From Anthoceros angustus (taxonomy: Eukaryota; Streptophyta; Anthocerotopsida; Anthocerotales; Anthocerotaceae): 64,000 nt of DNA. The notes beneath the pieces were generated by a model. The model worked only from the letters and a program-made list of their open reading frames with translations, made no database searches and was not told the DNA's origin. The stretch covers positions 744,001 through 808,000 of the forward strand of contig MU008186.1 in assembly GCA_010909165.1 (NCBI GenBank). The letters run 5' to 3'. The position numbers and the translations under genes were made by a program. Positions 10,419 to 22,704 of this stretch are shown piece after piece. How positions within the stretch are numbered: position 1 is the stretch's first letter; each line of letters begins with the position of its first letter.

Positions 10419-12309
10419 GATTCGCCCCTCAGGCTTCCACCCACACACTCAACGCTCTCTTGATTTCAGAACACAGCTAACAGGAACAAGGGTGAAGGAA
10501 AGAAGAACCCCCGGGCGTCACAGTAGGCGTTACGAGCAAGCTCCAGACCCGCCCCGCGCCAATCCCTTGGTTTCTTCCCCCCGTTGTCAGCAAGAACGCT
10601 CTATCACCCTTCCTCCCCCAGTTGCGGAGCAAGCTCTCGACCACCCCTAGGAGCATCTCGCACACCCTACCTCGGTCAATCGGACGTCTCCAACTAGCTA
10701 CAGGCAGCGTGGGGATCTCAACCAGGAATTATCTCATGTGAGGGGCACAATTCGCTCCTTTTGTACATCGGCTGGGGGCGTCATCGCCCACCAAATTTCT
10801 CAGCTCCTAAAAACGGCTAAATCGTGAGGAGGCGCGCCTACGATTCCGAACGATCTTAGGTCCAGGATGGCACCCTATCCAAGGTTCTATTCCTAGGATG
10901 CTACTACCATTGCCTACGCTATCTTGGTCAGCCTCCTCCTACTTGGCACTTTGGCTCTCCGTCCTCCATTGCCGCCTCACGAGCCCTCCTTCCTTGTCGG
11001 GATCGACAAGTTTTCCCCTGGACCTCCACCTCACGCCCAGCTCTTCGGATGTCCTTTCGCACCTACCCGGGGGTAGGCCCTGCCCCTAATCTTCCTCCTT
11101 CTGCACGCCTATTAGGGATTATTCAGGCTCTTCATCTGCACTTGGACTTCTTCCTCAGGTTAGCTCCTCCAAAGCTGCCTCCGAATAATAAGGGGCCAAT
11201 CCCATGCCTTGCAGTGGAAGAAGTATCCGCCGGTCCTCACTTGAAGAGTAAGCCTGGCCCCTCCTATTTCCCACGCACATGGGCGGTGAAGTTAACACGC
11301 ATTCCCCATTCACATATAGATCGGGAACATAAGTTTCCTCATCCATGTGCGCAACATTAATAGGACCTCCTAGCATGGTAGGGTGCTTACCCCTCCTCAC
11401 GGACTACACAGTTTGCACGATCCATGCCCTCGCCGAGATGCCTCGTTGCGTCCTGTTGCGCCGCTCATGGCGGCCGAGTTGGGACTCAATGGTGGCAATT
11501 TCCGCCAGCGTGGTAGCGGACTCCACGGCCAGGTCGTCATTCGTAACTCACGGTAGGTGTTTCGGCTACCACGGTTGCTTCTCCCTTTCCTGCGGTAGTC
11601 CCTTCCACTTGATATCGTGGACTGCTACTCGCTTCCCTTTTCCCTTCTCCTTCCCGGCTCGGCCATGTGCCTCGTCCGCTCCGCTTGTGCTTGGTCGGCA
11701 ACCACGGGCCTTCTCCACGGAGCCGCCTCTTGCTCTTGGGCTGCTTGACAATTCCCCATACATTTCTTGATTTGCTTCATGGGCATCCTTCCTTGTCTGG
11801 GCCCATGAGCTTCCTAACTTGACTCGTCATGAGTAACTCCTCTTGGGCCTGTGCAAATCCTCGATTTTGACCTTCATCTCCTCTAGGGCACAGCTTGTCC
11901 TGGTCCACTTTTCCCCTGTAGCCTCCTCCTCCTCCCGGGCCTTCACCACTTCTTCCAAGTGCCCCACTGCAGCTGAGCAGGGTGAGTGCCGCCAGGCCCC
12001 GATCCGGCGTAATATGCGGCCCAGGCGAATCATGGCGCGTCAGCTCACCGCAAATCCACATTGAGGAGGCCCGGCGCGAACGCCATTCCACATCAAGCAC
12101 CTTCTTTCCAGGTAAGGTGCGTACCAGGAATAATAGTCCATGACCTCGGGTTGTCAATGGAGCTCCATGAAGATTTCTTCCCATCTGAGGAGGCTCCGTT
12201 GCTGAGGTCAACCCCTAATTCCTCGGGGCACATTCATCATCGCATCAGTCAGCAAAATTGTCCTCTTCGGACCACGCCTCTTCCTACACCGTCGATGCAC
12301 GCTTGGCCT

Positions 12310-13312
12310 TCATTTTGTTGCTTTTCCTGCGGTAGTGTGGAGTGTAACCTTGTGCCCGAGGGACAGTGAGGTCCATTTACCCTCAATGTCGTTGTAGTCT
12401 TGGGATTCGCTCCCAAGGGAATGATTTGTGCCAAGGGCGCTAACTTCTATCGCTCACCTTCACCTAAGTTAGGACTTTTCTGCTATTACTCCTCTTACTA
12501 TCTTTTATCTACTACTCCACTGCTGCCCCGGACCTTACCTCCGACCACGGATCTTATTCCGACGTTCTTGCTCTACCGCGTGCCACCACTCTGGGTAGTT
12601 GCCCACGAGGTGGGTCCCACCAAACCCTAGCGACTTCGCCGGCAGGCGCGCGGATCTGCCGCGGCCTCACCCGCTCGTCGGACTTTGTGCACTCCACACT
12701 TCATGCACACACAAATTCCTGGGACCAAATTCCACCCCTCTCACGCTCACACACACACACAGGCGCCTTCACACAATTCGGAAGGAATGACATCACCTCT
12801 TGTGCTCACTTTCACGAACAGCACCGGTTTGGATCCTCTCATCACGCAATTCCCTTTAGTCGCTCAATTAGTTTTCCTTCCCAACTTCCACCACACCTTA
12901 CACCTCGCCAGCGTCTGATTGCTCAACCACTCTTCCTTCTCCTCCTCGACGGGCCTTCACCACTTCTTCTTCCCGTCGCCCACGGCGGTGAGTGCCATCG
13001 CGGCGATCCGGCCTGCAGCCCAGGCGAATCATGGGCGTAGTCAGCTCACGCAAATCCACATTGAGGAGGCCCGCGCGAAGCCATTCCCATCAAGCACCTT
13101 CTTTCCCGATGGGTGCGTGCCGAACTGCTCCGTCCATCGACCTCAGTTGTCAATGGAGCTCCCTTGAAGATTTCTTCCCATCCTGAGGAGGGCTCCGTTG
13201 CTGGGGTCAACCCTAATTCCTCCGGGGCCTATTCATCATCTGCATCCAGGTCAGCAAAATTGTCCTCTTCGGACCACGCCTCTTCCTCTGCCTAATCGAT
13301 CTGCCGCTTGGC
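12310..13312. repeat. Tandem repeat unit A2, internally deleted
   Basis: About 1.0 kb against 2.6 kb for A1. The left part matches 9760-10360 and the right part matches 11940-12300. A 1.5-kb central block is therefore missing, with the join near 12955 at a CCTCCTCC run that is present on both sides in A1. This fits a deletion between short direct repeats. Confidence 0.65.
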
Positions 13313-15690
13313 CTTCATTTTGTTGCTTTTTCTGCGGTAGCGAGTGTAACCTTGTGCCCGAGGGACAGTGAGGTCCACATTTACCCTCAATGTCGTTGTA
13401 GTCTTGGGATTCGCTCCCAAGGGAATGGTTTGTGAGGCTAACTTCTATCTACTCTTGACCTTCACCTAAGTCGGACTTTTCACCTATTCCTCCTCTTACT
13501 ATCTATTCATCTACTACTACCTCCCCCAGACTACTCCCGACCACGGATCTTATTCCCCAAATCTTGCTACTACCGCGGTGGCTCTTACCACTCTGGGTAG
13601 TTGCTTGACCACCGAGGTGGGTCCCACAAACCCTAGCGACTTATTTAGGCGCATGGCGCGCGGATCTGCCACAGGCGTATCTCACCCGTCGGACTTTATT
13701 TGGCACTCCACACTTCATGCACACACACCTGGGGACTAGGCTCCCACAATCCCTCTCACGCACACACACACAGGCGCCTTCACACAATTCGGAAGATCCC
13801 TCTTGTGCTCACTTCCACGGCACCGGTTTGGATTTCTTTTGCGCAATTCCCTTTAGTCCTCAATTAGTTTTCCTTCCCAACTTCACCACCTTCACCTCGC
13901 GCCAGCGTCTGCTCACTCTTCCTTCTCCTCCCAATTGCTTCTCACTCTCTCTCTCTCTCTCTCGACACGCCTCGGGCTTCATCCACACACTCAACATACC
14001 TCTTAATTTGAACACACTGAGGAAAAGGGGAGGAAGAACCGGGCGTCCAGGCAGGCGTTACGAGCAAGCTCGACCCGCCCAGCGCCAATCCCTCGTTTCC
14101 CTCCTTGTCGGCGGGCTCCTCACCCCTCTCCCGTGCGAGCAAGCTCTCGACCACCCCTAGGGCGTCTCGCACCCGCCTCTCAATCGGACGTCTCCAACCA
14201 GCCACAGGCGTGGGGATCTCAACCGAGATCTTCGTGAGGCATAGTCGCCCCTCTTATACATCATGGCGCCATGCCCCGGATTTTAGGTCCCAAGATGGCT
14301 ATCATGAAGGGCGCCCACAATTCGGGCGATCTAGGTCGGTCGACATCCTAACCAAATTATCCTTAGGATGCTATCCTATCGCCTCGCTATCTGCGCGCCC
14401 TCCTCGACTTGGCGCTGGCCCGCCCGTCCTCCATTGCCGCCACGAGCCCTCCTGCCTTGTGATCGGGGTTTCCCACAATACTTCCACCTCACATCGCTGG
14501 GCGTCCTAATTTGAGGTACACCGCCTGGAGCTTCGCATCTTCGGCCGCCTATTCTTGAGGATTATTACGGTTCCTCGTCCACCCAAGCTGGACCTCCTCC
14601 TCACTTAACTCCTCCAAAGTCGCCTCCGCATAATAGGGGCCAACCCCACACTGGGCGATGGTAGAAGTATGCACTTGGTCCTCACTTGCGATGGGTAGGC
14701 CCACAGTCCCTCCTATTTCCACCATGGGCCGGTGAAGTTAAGCCGCGTTCCCCATTCACATATAGACCGAGAACATAAGTTTCCTCATCCATGTGCCGCA
14801 ACATAATAGGACCTCCTGTGGTGAGGTGCTTACCCCTCCTCCGTGGGCTACACACAGTTGCTGGTCCATGTCTCGCGCGGTGCGCGTCGCATCTGTCACT
14901 CCGCTCATGGCCTTGAGTTGGGCTTGCCAATGCGATGGCTTCCACTGCGGTGGTGGACTCCGGCGTCGTTCGCAACCACGGTAGGTGTTTGGCTACGGTT
15001 CTTTGCTTCCTTCGCCGGTAGTTCCTTCCACTACGGTCGTGGTCCGCTACCTCGCTTCCCTTCCCTTATCCTTTACGGCTCACGTGCCTCATCCGCTCCG
15101 TTTATTTCGCGACTTCTCCAGGCCGCCTCTTGCTCTGGGCTAACAACTCCCCCATCTCTGGTTTGTCTCGTGGGCATCCTTAATTTGAGCCATGGCGCTT
15201 CCTGCTTCGGGCATAACTTCTCACAGGCCTGCACAAATCCTCGAATCTTGGCCCTTATTTCCTCTAGGTTCGCTTGTCTTCCTCCGGTTGCTTGCGCTTG
15301 GCCTCCTCTTCGTCAAACTGGCCTTCACCACTTCCTCCGTCGCCCTTGCACCGGTGCCATGCTAAAGGCCGCTTGATCTAACAAATCCGGGGCCGGATCG
15401 CCGATGTGGTCGGCTCACGCAAATCCACTGTTGTGGCGGCCCGCGACGCCATCCCCACAGCCGAGCACTTTCCCGGCAAGGTGCGCACCCTCACCAATTG
15501 GTTGCATCCACATTGCGGTGGAGTCCTTGAAAATCTCTTCCCATCTTTGAGGAGGTCCGCTTCGAGGTCAGCCTAATCTCTCCGGGGTGGGTTCATCATA
15601 CATCGGTGACTGCTGGTCTTCCTCGGACCGCGCCTCTTCTTCCGCCACCTCAACGCCGATTGGCCTTCACTTTTCTGCGTGTAGCATATC
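13313..15690. repeat. Tandem repeat unit A3
   Basis: Third copy, nearly full length. It repeats the A1 order: the TTACCCTCAATGTCGTTG start, a CA tract, a (TC)n tract at 13942-13963, the GGCGTTACGAGCAAGCTCGACC block, and the minus-strand stretch with HMDEETYV at 14682-14820. It ends against unit B1 at about 15.7 kb. Confidence 0.6.
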
Positions 15691-17150
15691 GCCAGTGACC
15701 GCGTCCACCTTCACCTTTTTAGCCGTTTGCCACCCCGGTCTTCCTCTTCTTCTTTGGTGAAATTTCCTTCTCTTCCTCGAGGCTGCCACGGACTCCCGGT
15801 GTCGATTCCTCCTCGATTTCCTCCTTGGGCTCCTCACTTCCACTTCACCTCCCTAAGCTTCCACATGAAGGGAGGCCACAATTCTACCTGGCGGTTAGCA
15901 TGCGCATAAAGATGGACCGAAAAATTGAAATTGGGGAGGGCGAGGGGTAGAGAATCAGTTCAACCTCTCTTCCACACAACATCGAGAAAATCCGTCCCCA
16001 ATTGATTTTCGCCCCCAGCAACTTCATGGAGGAACAACGTGACAGAGTGGTCGGACAAATAATAATCCACTTCTTGTCTTGTAGAAAACATAGGAGCCAT
16101 CGGCAAACCCATCAAGCGTGTTTGTTGCCAATTAGCGTCGGCCGGTTGGGTTCCGGATTCGCCCGCCTTAACCGGGCGGCTGCTTCTTCTTGCTCCTTTT
16201 CGAGAAGGTTCCATCACCGGACCACACCTCCCTTGCTTCCGCCCATACACCCTCCTAACCAATTCCAGTCCCAATCACGAGGGCTCTAATCCCCTCGCCC
16301 GATTGCTTGCCTTTCAGATGGCGAGCGCACTCCTGTACCAGTCCCAGGTTCACGTAATTCCAGCGCTTCTCCATGAAGCCAAGCCCCAGCTCTTTGACCA
16401 ATTCCCCAGCTCGGACCTTCCAATGATCCATGTTTGGCCATTGGGCAATTCATTGTGCCTTTAGGCGCCATCCCTCTGGAGTTCCCAGCGCTGGAATGGT
16501 GTAGTCTTGCCTTGAAATTCCTAGCAGGTTCAGCCGTCCAGTGTTCCTTCCTTCTCAACAACCCGCGCCGCCAGCAGCGCCGCCCTCCTTCTACGCCGGG
16601 ATTCGCGATCTCACTGGTGAGGGTTTGAGGCTGCCCTCCTCCGCGATTGCGCCCTCTCGCTCTCCAGCAGATCGCGGTATCCCCCCGGGTGCAGCTCCTC
16701 GACGTCCTCGCGCTCCAGCCGCCGTTGCGCTCCGCCGTTTGAACGCGTTTAAGGGTCACTTTCCCCCAATTTCCTTAGGGTTAAGTTCCCGGGTTCCCTA
16801 CTGTCTTCTGACCCCTCTCGGCCTCCACACCCCATCCACAACCCCACCCTTTCAACTCGGGTTGGTCGACCTCTAACTATAGTACCCTAATTATTCCAAC
16901 CCCTACCTCACATATATAGACTTTTTAGAGGATACCCCAAGTCCATGGGCCAAGGAACATCGAGTACCCGGACCACTTATTATCTAATCTAAGAAAAAAC
17001 AAAAAAAACCCCATAGGCCAAGGTCATTTCTACTATAAATACCTTTGCCTACTGTCAACCTGACTTATTTTCACACCACTCTTAACCAAAAAAACAAAAA
17101 AAACACTTCAAGCACATTTCAACGGGAGTTTCCAAGTCGGATCGTTTGGC
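15691..17150. repeat. Tandem repeat unit B1
   Basis: First of three direct B copies with a period of about 1.4-1.5 kb. The left half encodes on the minus strand a protein piece with MDHWKVR, ELVKELGLGFMEKRWNYV and LVIGT (about 16130-16440 in two frames). A further piece is open at 15960-16274. The right half (16500-17150) is promoter-like on the plus strand, with ACATATATAGAC, two GGCCAAGG motifs and a TATA box at 17033. The units do not contain a polymerase and are not assigned to a superfamily. Confidence 0.65.
17033..17042 (+). promoter_or_regulatory. Candidate TATA box of repeat unit B1
   Basis: CTATAAATAC lies 10 bases downstream of an ATAGGCCAAGGTCATT stretch. The same arrangement occurs in unit B2 (18431-18440) and, diverged, in B3 near 31110. 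Conservation across copies supports a promoter role; use in vivo is inferred. Confidence 0.5.
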
Positions 17151-18550
17151 CCCGATCTGGTGATGCGATCCACCCTTCCTTCGCCGTTGAGGTCCTTTGC
17201 CTCCCGGCCTTTCTCTTCTTGCTTGTGCAGCTCCTTTTCCTCTTACAGGCGCCGTCGCCCACGGACTCCCGGTTGTCGATCCTTCCTATCTCCTCCTTGA
17301 GCTCTTTTCCACTTCACCTCCCTAAGCGGCTTCCCATGTGGAGGAGGCCCTGTTCATCTCCCGTGAGGCAGTTAGAGTGCGCATCTGGTGAGATGGCGAA
17401 ATTAGAGAGGACGAGGGAAGAGGATCGATTCAACCTCTCCTCACATGACTTGTCAAAAGAATCCGTGATCAATCCTTGTACCCTTGACAACTTCATGGAG
17501 AAAAAGCAGCAAATGGTCAGACAAATAATCCTGCTTCTTATGCTGTAGGAAGCAAAGAAGCCATCTGGCCAGACCCATCAGTTGTGCGGATACCAATTCT
17601 CGGGTCAACCAACCATTAGGTTCCCGAAATTACGCCCGTCTTGACCAGAGCCGCTGCTGCCGCTGTTGTGCTCCTCTTCCGAGAGGGTTCAATCACCAAT
17701 CCACCTGCTTCCTCCTTGCTGCGCCCATACACTTCCCTGACCAATTCGATGTCCCAATCACGAGGCTTCGCTCTAATCCCCCGATTGCTTGTCCTTCGGA
17801 TGGCGGCGCACTCTACACCGTCCAAGTTCATGTAATTCGCTTCTCCATGAAGCCGGCCCCAACTCCTTCACCAATTCCATCGGACTTTCCAATGATCCAT
17901 GTTTGGCCATTGGGCAAGCAATTTCATTTGTGACCTTGGGCGCCATCCCTCTGGTTCCGCCTCGCGCCAATGGTGACGCCGAATTTCTGGTCGGTCTCGG
18001 GTTCCTACCTCCTCAACAAGGCGCCGCCGCGCGCCCGCCTTCCTCTCGCGGGATGCTCGCGGTGAGGTTGAGCTGCCCTCCTCGCGTTGCGCCTCTCGCT
18101 CCTGCGGTCGCGGTATCCCGTGCCTCGGCGTCCTCGCGCTCCGGCCGCCCGTTGCTCCGCGTTGAGCGTTTGGACTTTCATTTCCTAGGGTTAAGTTCCC
18201 GGGTTCCCTCTTCTGACCCTCTCGACCTTCCCCTCCCAATCCACAACCCTCATTCAACTCTGGCGGTTGGTCGACCTCTAGACCTATCACCCTAATTATC
18301 CCAACCTACCTCACATATATAGACTTTTTAGTGGACATCCAAGTCCATGGGCCAAGGAACATCGATCCGGACCATTTATTATCTAATCTAAGAAAAACAA
18401 AAAAAAAACCATAGGCCAAGGTCATTTCTACTATAAATACCTTTGCCTCATCAACGACTTATTTTCACCACTCTTAACCAAAAACAAAAAAACACTTCAA
18501 GCACATTTCAACAGGGAGTTTCCAAGTCCAGATCGTTTACATGGCCCCGC
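17151..18550. repeat. Tandem repeat unit B2
   Basis: Second B copy, in the same orientation as B1. Its minus strand again reads a piece equivalent to MDHWKVR through LGLGFMEKR (17773-17900) and the MGAARRKE-like downstream part (17616-17830) with frame breaks. The promoter-like half is at 17960-18550 with a TATA box at 18431. Compared with B1 it has many short deletions in the GC-rich part. Confidence 0.65.
18431..18440 (+). promoter_or_regulatory. Candidate TATA box of repeat unit B2
   Basis: CTATAAATAC at the same place as in unit B1, preceded by ATAGGCCAAGGTCATT. Confidence 0.5.
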
Positions 18551-18865
18551 CCGGATCTACCGGTGATGTAACGTCCACCCTTCCTTCTTGGGTGAGTCAC
18601 TTTTGCCTCCCGGCCTTTCTCTTCTTGCTTGTGGCAAGCTCCTTTTCCTCTTACGAGCGCCCGTCGCCCAGACTCCCGGTTGTGGATCCTTCCTCTATCT
18701 CCTCCTTGAGCTCTTGGCTTTCCACTTCCTCTAAGCGGCTTCCACATGTGGAAGGCCTCCAATGTCTCCATCTCCGGGGCAGTTAGAGTGCGCATCTGGT
18801 GAGCAGGAATGGCGGGAAATTAGAAGGAGACGAGGGAAGAGATCGATTCACCTCTCCTCCACCTA

Positions 18866-19830
18866 GTGACTCCGATGTGCATATGTGTGAGATGCGCTTT
18901 TTCCATTCGCCTTGTCTTCATCCCCATGCGCACCGTCCCTTCCCCTCTTACGCATACTCTTCTCCGTCCCCTCGTCCTCCAAGCACCTCGTCCTCGGAAT
19001 TTGTGTCCTCGTATGTGTCATCCCCATCCGGCTCTTCCCCACCGTCTTCATCCTCATCAGCACCAACATCCGAATCGAATTAATTCCACGAATTGCGTTT
19101 GGCCTCAAGGGTTTTGGCATCGCGTTGAGCCCTTATTATGACCCGCAGATCTTTGAAAGTCGCACGTGGTTCTCCCGCTTCATCACATCCCACGGTTCAT
19201 GCATTTTCGCTAGTGGCGAGTGCACCAAATTCGCATTCTTCGTCGGTTGGGGCTCTCCCATACTTTTCTTGGAACTTGAACTCCCAGGCGTCAGCCCCAT
19301 GGGTTTTGGCCCTTGTCCATTGGATTTCTCCAATCTCGCCTTTCTTTGAAGCGATGCCTTGAGCGTTCCGTGTTGTCGAGTTCAACTCGTGCCCATGTGA
19401 CAATATCCCTCCACACCTTTTCATCCGCCATGAGGTTTCAAAGCTGACTTTTTTTCCCTACTCTCTTCTCCGCTAAGGCGTATGCCTTTCGCCTCCACAT
19501 ATCTGTTCGCGTTGGTGTCTTGACTAAACTCCGACCTAATCATGGACTTCACGAGATCGAACCGTGAAGCCACTTCACGCAGTTCCTTCCTCCTTGCTGC
19601 GCCATACACTTCCGACCAATTCGATGTCCCAATCACGAGGCTTGGCTCTAATTCCTTCGCTGGTTGCTTGTCCTTGGTGGCGAGCACACTCTGCACGGTC
19701 GGGCTCACATAATTCCATCGCTTCTCCATGAAGCCAAGCCCCCTCCTTCACCAATTCCCGACTCGGACCTTCGTGGTCCATATTCGGCTGGCGGTCCTAA
19801 TTCTCTTTTCGGCCTTGGGCGCCATGCTCC
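18866..19830 (-). pseudogene. CACTA accessory protein (Transposase_24-like) in B3
   Basis: Read on the minus strand. A segment with LGFMEKRWNYV and LVIGTSNW (19560-19770) continues into a charged region with KSMIRSEFSQDTNANRYVEA. The next piece contains EFKFQEKYGRAPTDEECEF (19200-19290), and the end is a long acidic tail (DEDEDGGEE, DDTYEDTNSEDE, about 18960-19080). The F-EKYGR-PTDEE pattern with an acidic C-terminus resembles the plant Ptta/En/Spm (Transposase_24) family, the second gene of many CACTA elements. A diverged copy lies inside the CACTA element at 20697-21285. Several frame breaks are present. The family assignment is by motif resemblance only. Confidence 0.5.
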
Positions 19831-19837
19831 TGACAAC

Positions 19838-19840
19838 CTC
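19838..19840. repeat. CACTA target-site duplication, left (CTC)
   Basis: The three bases CTC precede the element end CACTACTA. The same three bases follow the other end at 30455-30457, as expected for the 3-bp duplication made by CACTA transposases. Confidence 0.85.
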
Positions 19841-19869
19841 CACTACTAAGCGAGGTGTCCATGTTATGG
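19841..19869 (+). repeat. CACTA terminal inverted repeat, left
   Basis: Starts CACTACTA and then reads AGGTGTCCATGTTATGG. The inner block pairs with TGGTGCCCATGTTACGG at the other end with two mismatches and a small offset. Confidence 0.88.
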
Positions 19870-20702
19870 TGTTTTATAACGGGATTCGGGGTTTTTAACG
19901 TTATGCGGTTTTGTAACATGGATTAGGCCGTGTCCGGGCCTCGGATCATTACAAAACCTGTAACATGAAGGTCGTGACAACAAAATTTGTTACACACTTT
20001 TGGGCCCGGTTTGTGAGTCGGTCGGTTCCGCCTTGTCGAGTTTGTGGCCTTCCGGTCCACGCATTAATTACCATCGGGTTTTGTTTTCAATTGATGGAAT
20101 TGGGAATAGTTTTGACACACGGCAATTTATTGCCGCACATCCTTACATGCGAGCGAGAAAACCGATGGACTCGCCATCGGCGTTACCGGACTACGGTTTT
20201 CCATTCTGTTATCCGCATGCCACCCGTTCTCATTCCAATTGCATGGGGCGCGGGGGCAAGTGTTACACGCGTTTCCTTTACTCCTCTTCGTTACAACCGG
20301 CTTTGCACGCGCGTGGGAAGGCAAGTTTCATACATGAATCTCATCGTTCACAATGCAATCGCAACAAAGCCGCCAAACACGCCGTCATCGGCTTGCCCTT
20401 TCCATCGTTGGTTCTCTTGACGGATGGTTGCAGGCCCTCCACATTGACGTCCATGACCGGTTGTGCGCATGAGAAGAAACATTAGTGCAACTAACGGGCA
20501 GCCCAAACCTCATGAGTCCATCAAGATCGTCTCACCCACGGATTTCGCGCTCTCTCCTTCCCCTTGACGCCGAGGCCTTTGTCTTCACCGCCACGCCGGG
20601 CCCTCGTCATTCACGCCAAGACGTGGCCACCTGCCCGCCTTTCTGTCGCTCGAGCAGTATACACTTCCTCGAAATCGGGTTGTGCGCCCGATGCCCCTCC
20701 AC

Positions 20703-21285
20703 CTAGTGACTCCGATGTGCATATGTGTGAGATGATGCTTTTTCCGCTGCGTTGTCTTCATCCCCATGCTGCCCTTCCCCTCTTACGCATACTCTTCTCC
20801 GTCCCTCGTCCTCCCGGCACCTCGTCCTCGGAATTTGTGTCCTCGTATGTGTCATCCCCATCCTCTTCCCCGTCTTCATCCTCATCAGCACCAACATCCG
20901 AATCGGAATTAATTCACGCACACTTACAGTGCGTTTGGCCTCAAGGGTTTTGGCATCGCGTTGAGCCCTTATTATGACCGCAGATCTTTCGAGAAAATCG
21001 CACGGTGGTTCTCCTTCATCACATCCACAGTTCATGCATTTTCGCTAGTGGCGGAGTGCACCAAATTCGCATTCTTGTCGGTTGGGGCTCTCCCATACTT
21101 TTCTTGGAACTTGAACTCCCAGCCCCACGCCCCATGGGTTTGGCCTTGTCCATTGGATTTCTCCAATCTCGCCTTTGTGCAGCGATGCCTTCTCCTTCAA
21201 ATTCACCTCCGCCCGATCGTGCGGACCTACGGACCTTCATCTCGCCTCCACGACAATGTCCTAGGGTATGGATGTGCGGGTTCAC
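20703..21285 (-). pseudogene. CACTA accessory gene (Transposase_24-like), degenerate
   Basis: The minus strand from about 21190 reads EFKFQEKYGRAPTD, then a stretch with RAQRDAKTLEAKR, then an acidic tail with DVGADEDED and DDTYEDTNSEDE (20800-20920) before ICTSES near 20710. It is closely related to the block at 18866-19350 in unit B3. The encoded protein would be the second, DNA-binding type protein of a CACTA element. At least two frame changes separate the pieces. Confidence 0.5.
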
Positions 21286-21690
21286 ATCCTCCGCCCTCCC
21301 TTGAACGCGCCACTTTTGGTGTCCGTTCGGTCACCATGCGCATCGTGCGAGAAAGAGATGACTCGTTCGCATCTCCATCCATAGGCCCTCACCATTTATA
21401 GACCGGTCGTCCTTGGGTGTCGGGCATAATGCAGTAGCATTGTCCACGTTTAATTCTGGATATTAATATATACCATTCTCCAAGGTCAAATTTATGCGGC
21501 ATCATTGGTTTGCCAAGGATCATGTCGGTTCCGTGCCTACATATGTCACATGTCGGTTCCGTGCCTACATATGTCACATGACCACATGTCTGTATGTGGA
21601 AAATGTCCATATTTTCCGCATACATGCGCGCCAGCATTTATAGGCCGGTCGTCCTTGGGTGTCGGGAATAATTAAGTACCATTAGTCGGT

Positions 21691-21720
21691 GTATTAATAC
21701 ATTATTGAATGTATTAATAC
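21691..21720. repeat. Perfect hairpin in CACTA copy D1
   Basis: GTATTAATACATT, then the spacer ATTG, then AATGTATTAATAC. The 13-base arms pair perfectly. The same hairpin is preserved at 23788-23817 in D2. Confidence 0.95.
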
Positions 21721-22704
21721 ACTATTCGATGTATGTCATCCCGTTCCATTATCCAAGGATAATTCATCCGTCCTCCCAACCTCTTGTCTATATATGTCAC
21801 ATTAGCTTCATGTGTGTATGTGGTGTCCATACATCCATATGCCTCCTTGGGTGGCGGGCGCCACATTCCCTTCCTCTTGCCCGCCACTTGTTAGCTCCAG
21901 CAGTTGGTCTGGACCCACCGCAATCCCCTTTTAGTAGTATTGCTCCGACCAGCTCCTTGTTGTCCATGTCGTCCCACACAATGCTGGCCCATGTTTTGCG
22001 CAACATGGTGCCTCCGCCGTTGACCGCTGCAGAAATTCCCGCCCACACTTGTGAGGCTGCAAAAGCGAGCTCGCGGGCACTACCCGTGCCATTACACTCG
22101 GCATCTTCTTTGTGAATCGGAACCTCGTCCATTCCTCCAGCGAGGTCCTCCCAACATCCATGTCCTCCATCGCATCCGGATCCCATATGGCATTTCCATG
22201 TGCTCCCAATCTCCACCCTTAAAATTGCCTCACAACCCCAGCGGCATCGGTTTGCCCGAGGCGTCGTATGCTTCCTTCCGGCAAAATTCTGTCACCGTGA
22301 CCAAGGTGCGGGCCGCCCGCAAAGCTTTAGTATCAAACGGACAGCATGAACAAGTGTAAAACTAACCGTGTCCGGCAAGGTATAGGCACAAACCATGTCT
22401 TTGAGTTCTCTCCACAGAAGTGCCGGACTCACGAATCGGGTCTGTCGATGTGCAAGGCATTTCGTGCCGTTAGGATAAAGCGCAAGATGGGAAGGCGTAA
22501 GCGAGATGGCAAACCGCGGAATGGCGCAGATTGTAGCCTCTTTCAAACCCGTGGTTCCGCCTCCGCATGCCGCCGGACAAAAGACCACCCGTTCGCGACT
22601 CCCGCCCGCGCCATGTGACCGAAATCACCAGCAAAGGAAACTTGTTCCCTTCGACTCCATCTCGACATGGCGGCCGGACCCTCCCTCCGCCTTGCCCGGC
22701 CGAT

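Larger units (their letters stand above)
9700..12309. repeat. Tandem repeat unit A1 (decayed element)
   Basis: First of three direct copies. The recognisable start is the ACCCTCAATGT segment followed by GATTCTCTCCCAAGGGAATG. It contains (CA)n and (TC)n tracts. On the minus strand it has charged, coiled-coil-like coding stretches, for example 11827-12033 with HLEEVVKAREEEEATG. A second minus-strand stretch at 11155-11400 (HMDEETYV, LYVNGE) recurs in A3 at 14682-14820. The composition suggests gag-like coding and promoter sequence of an LTR element on the minus strand, but no polymerase domain is present. All copies differ by many small indels. Confidence 0.6.
18551..19840. repeat. Tandem repeat unit B3, left part (split by CACTA)
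   Basis: Third B copy. It starts like B2 (CCACCCTTCCTTC, then CTCCCGGCCTTTCTC), but from about 18858 to 19590 it holds a longer coding block that B1 and B2 lack. It breaks off at 19840, where the CACTA element begins, and resumes at 30455. The joined flanks read continuously through the GGGCGCC and CGAATTTC region found in B2 at 17938-17985. Confidence 0.75.
20085..21870. repeat. CACTA internal duplication, copy D1
   Basis: The left part (20085-20410, from TTTTCAATTGATGGAATTGG) matches 22705-23035. The right part (21183-21870, from GATGCCTTCTCCTTCAAATTC) matches 23290-23950. Between them D1 carries the accessory-gene block, which D2 lacks. D1 and D2 are direct repeats differing by small indels. 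Confidence 0.75.

Noticed and set aside
9700-19840. Possible CRISPR array or satellite
   Set aside because: The repeats are 1-2.6 kb units with coding-like content and indels, not short identical repeats with unique spacers.
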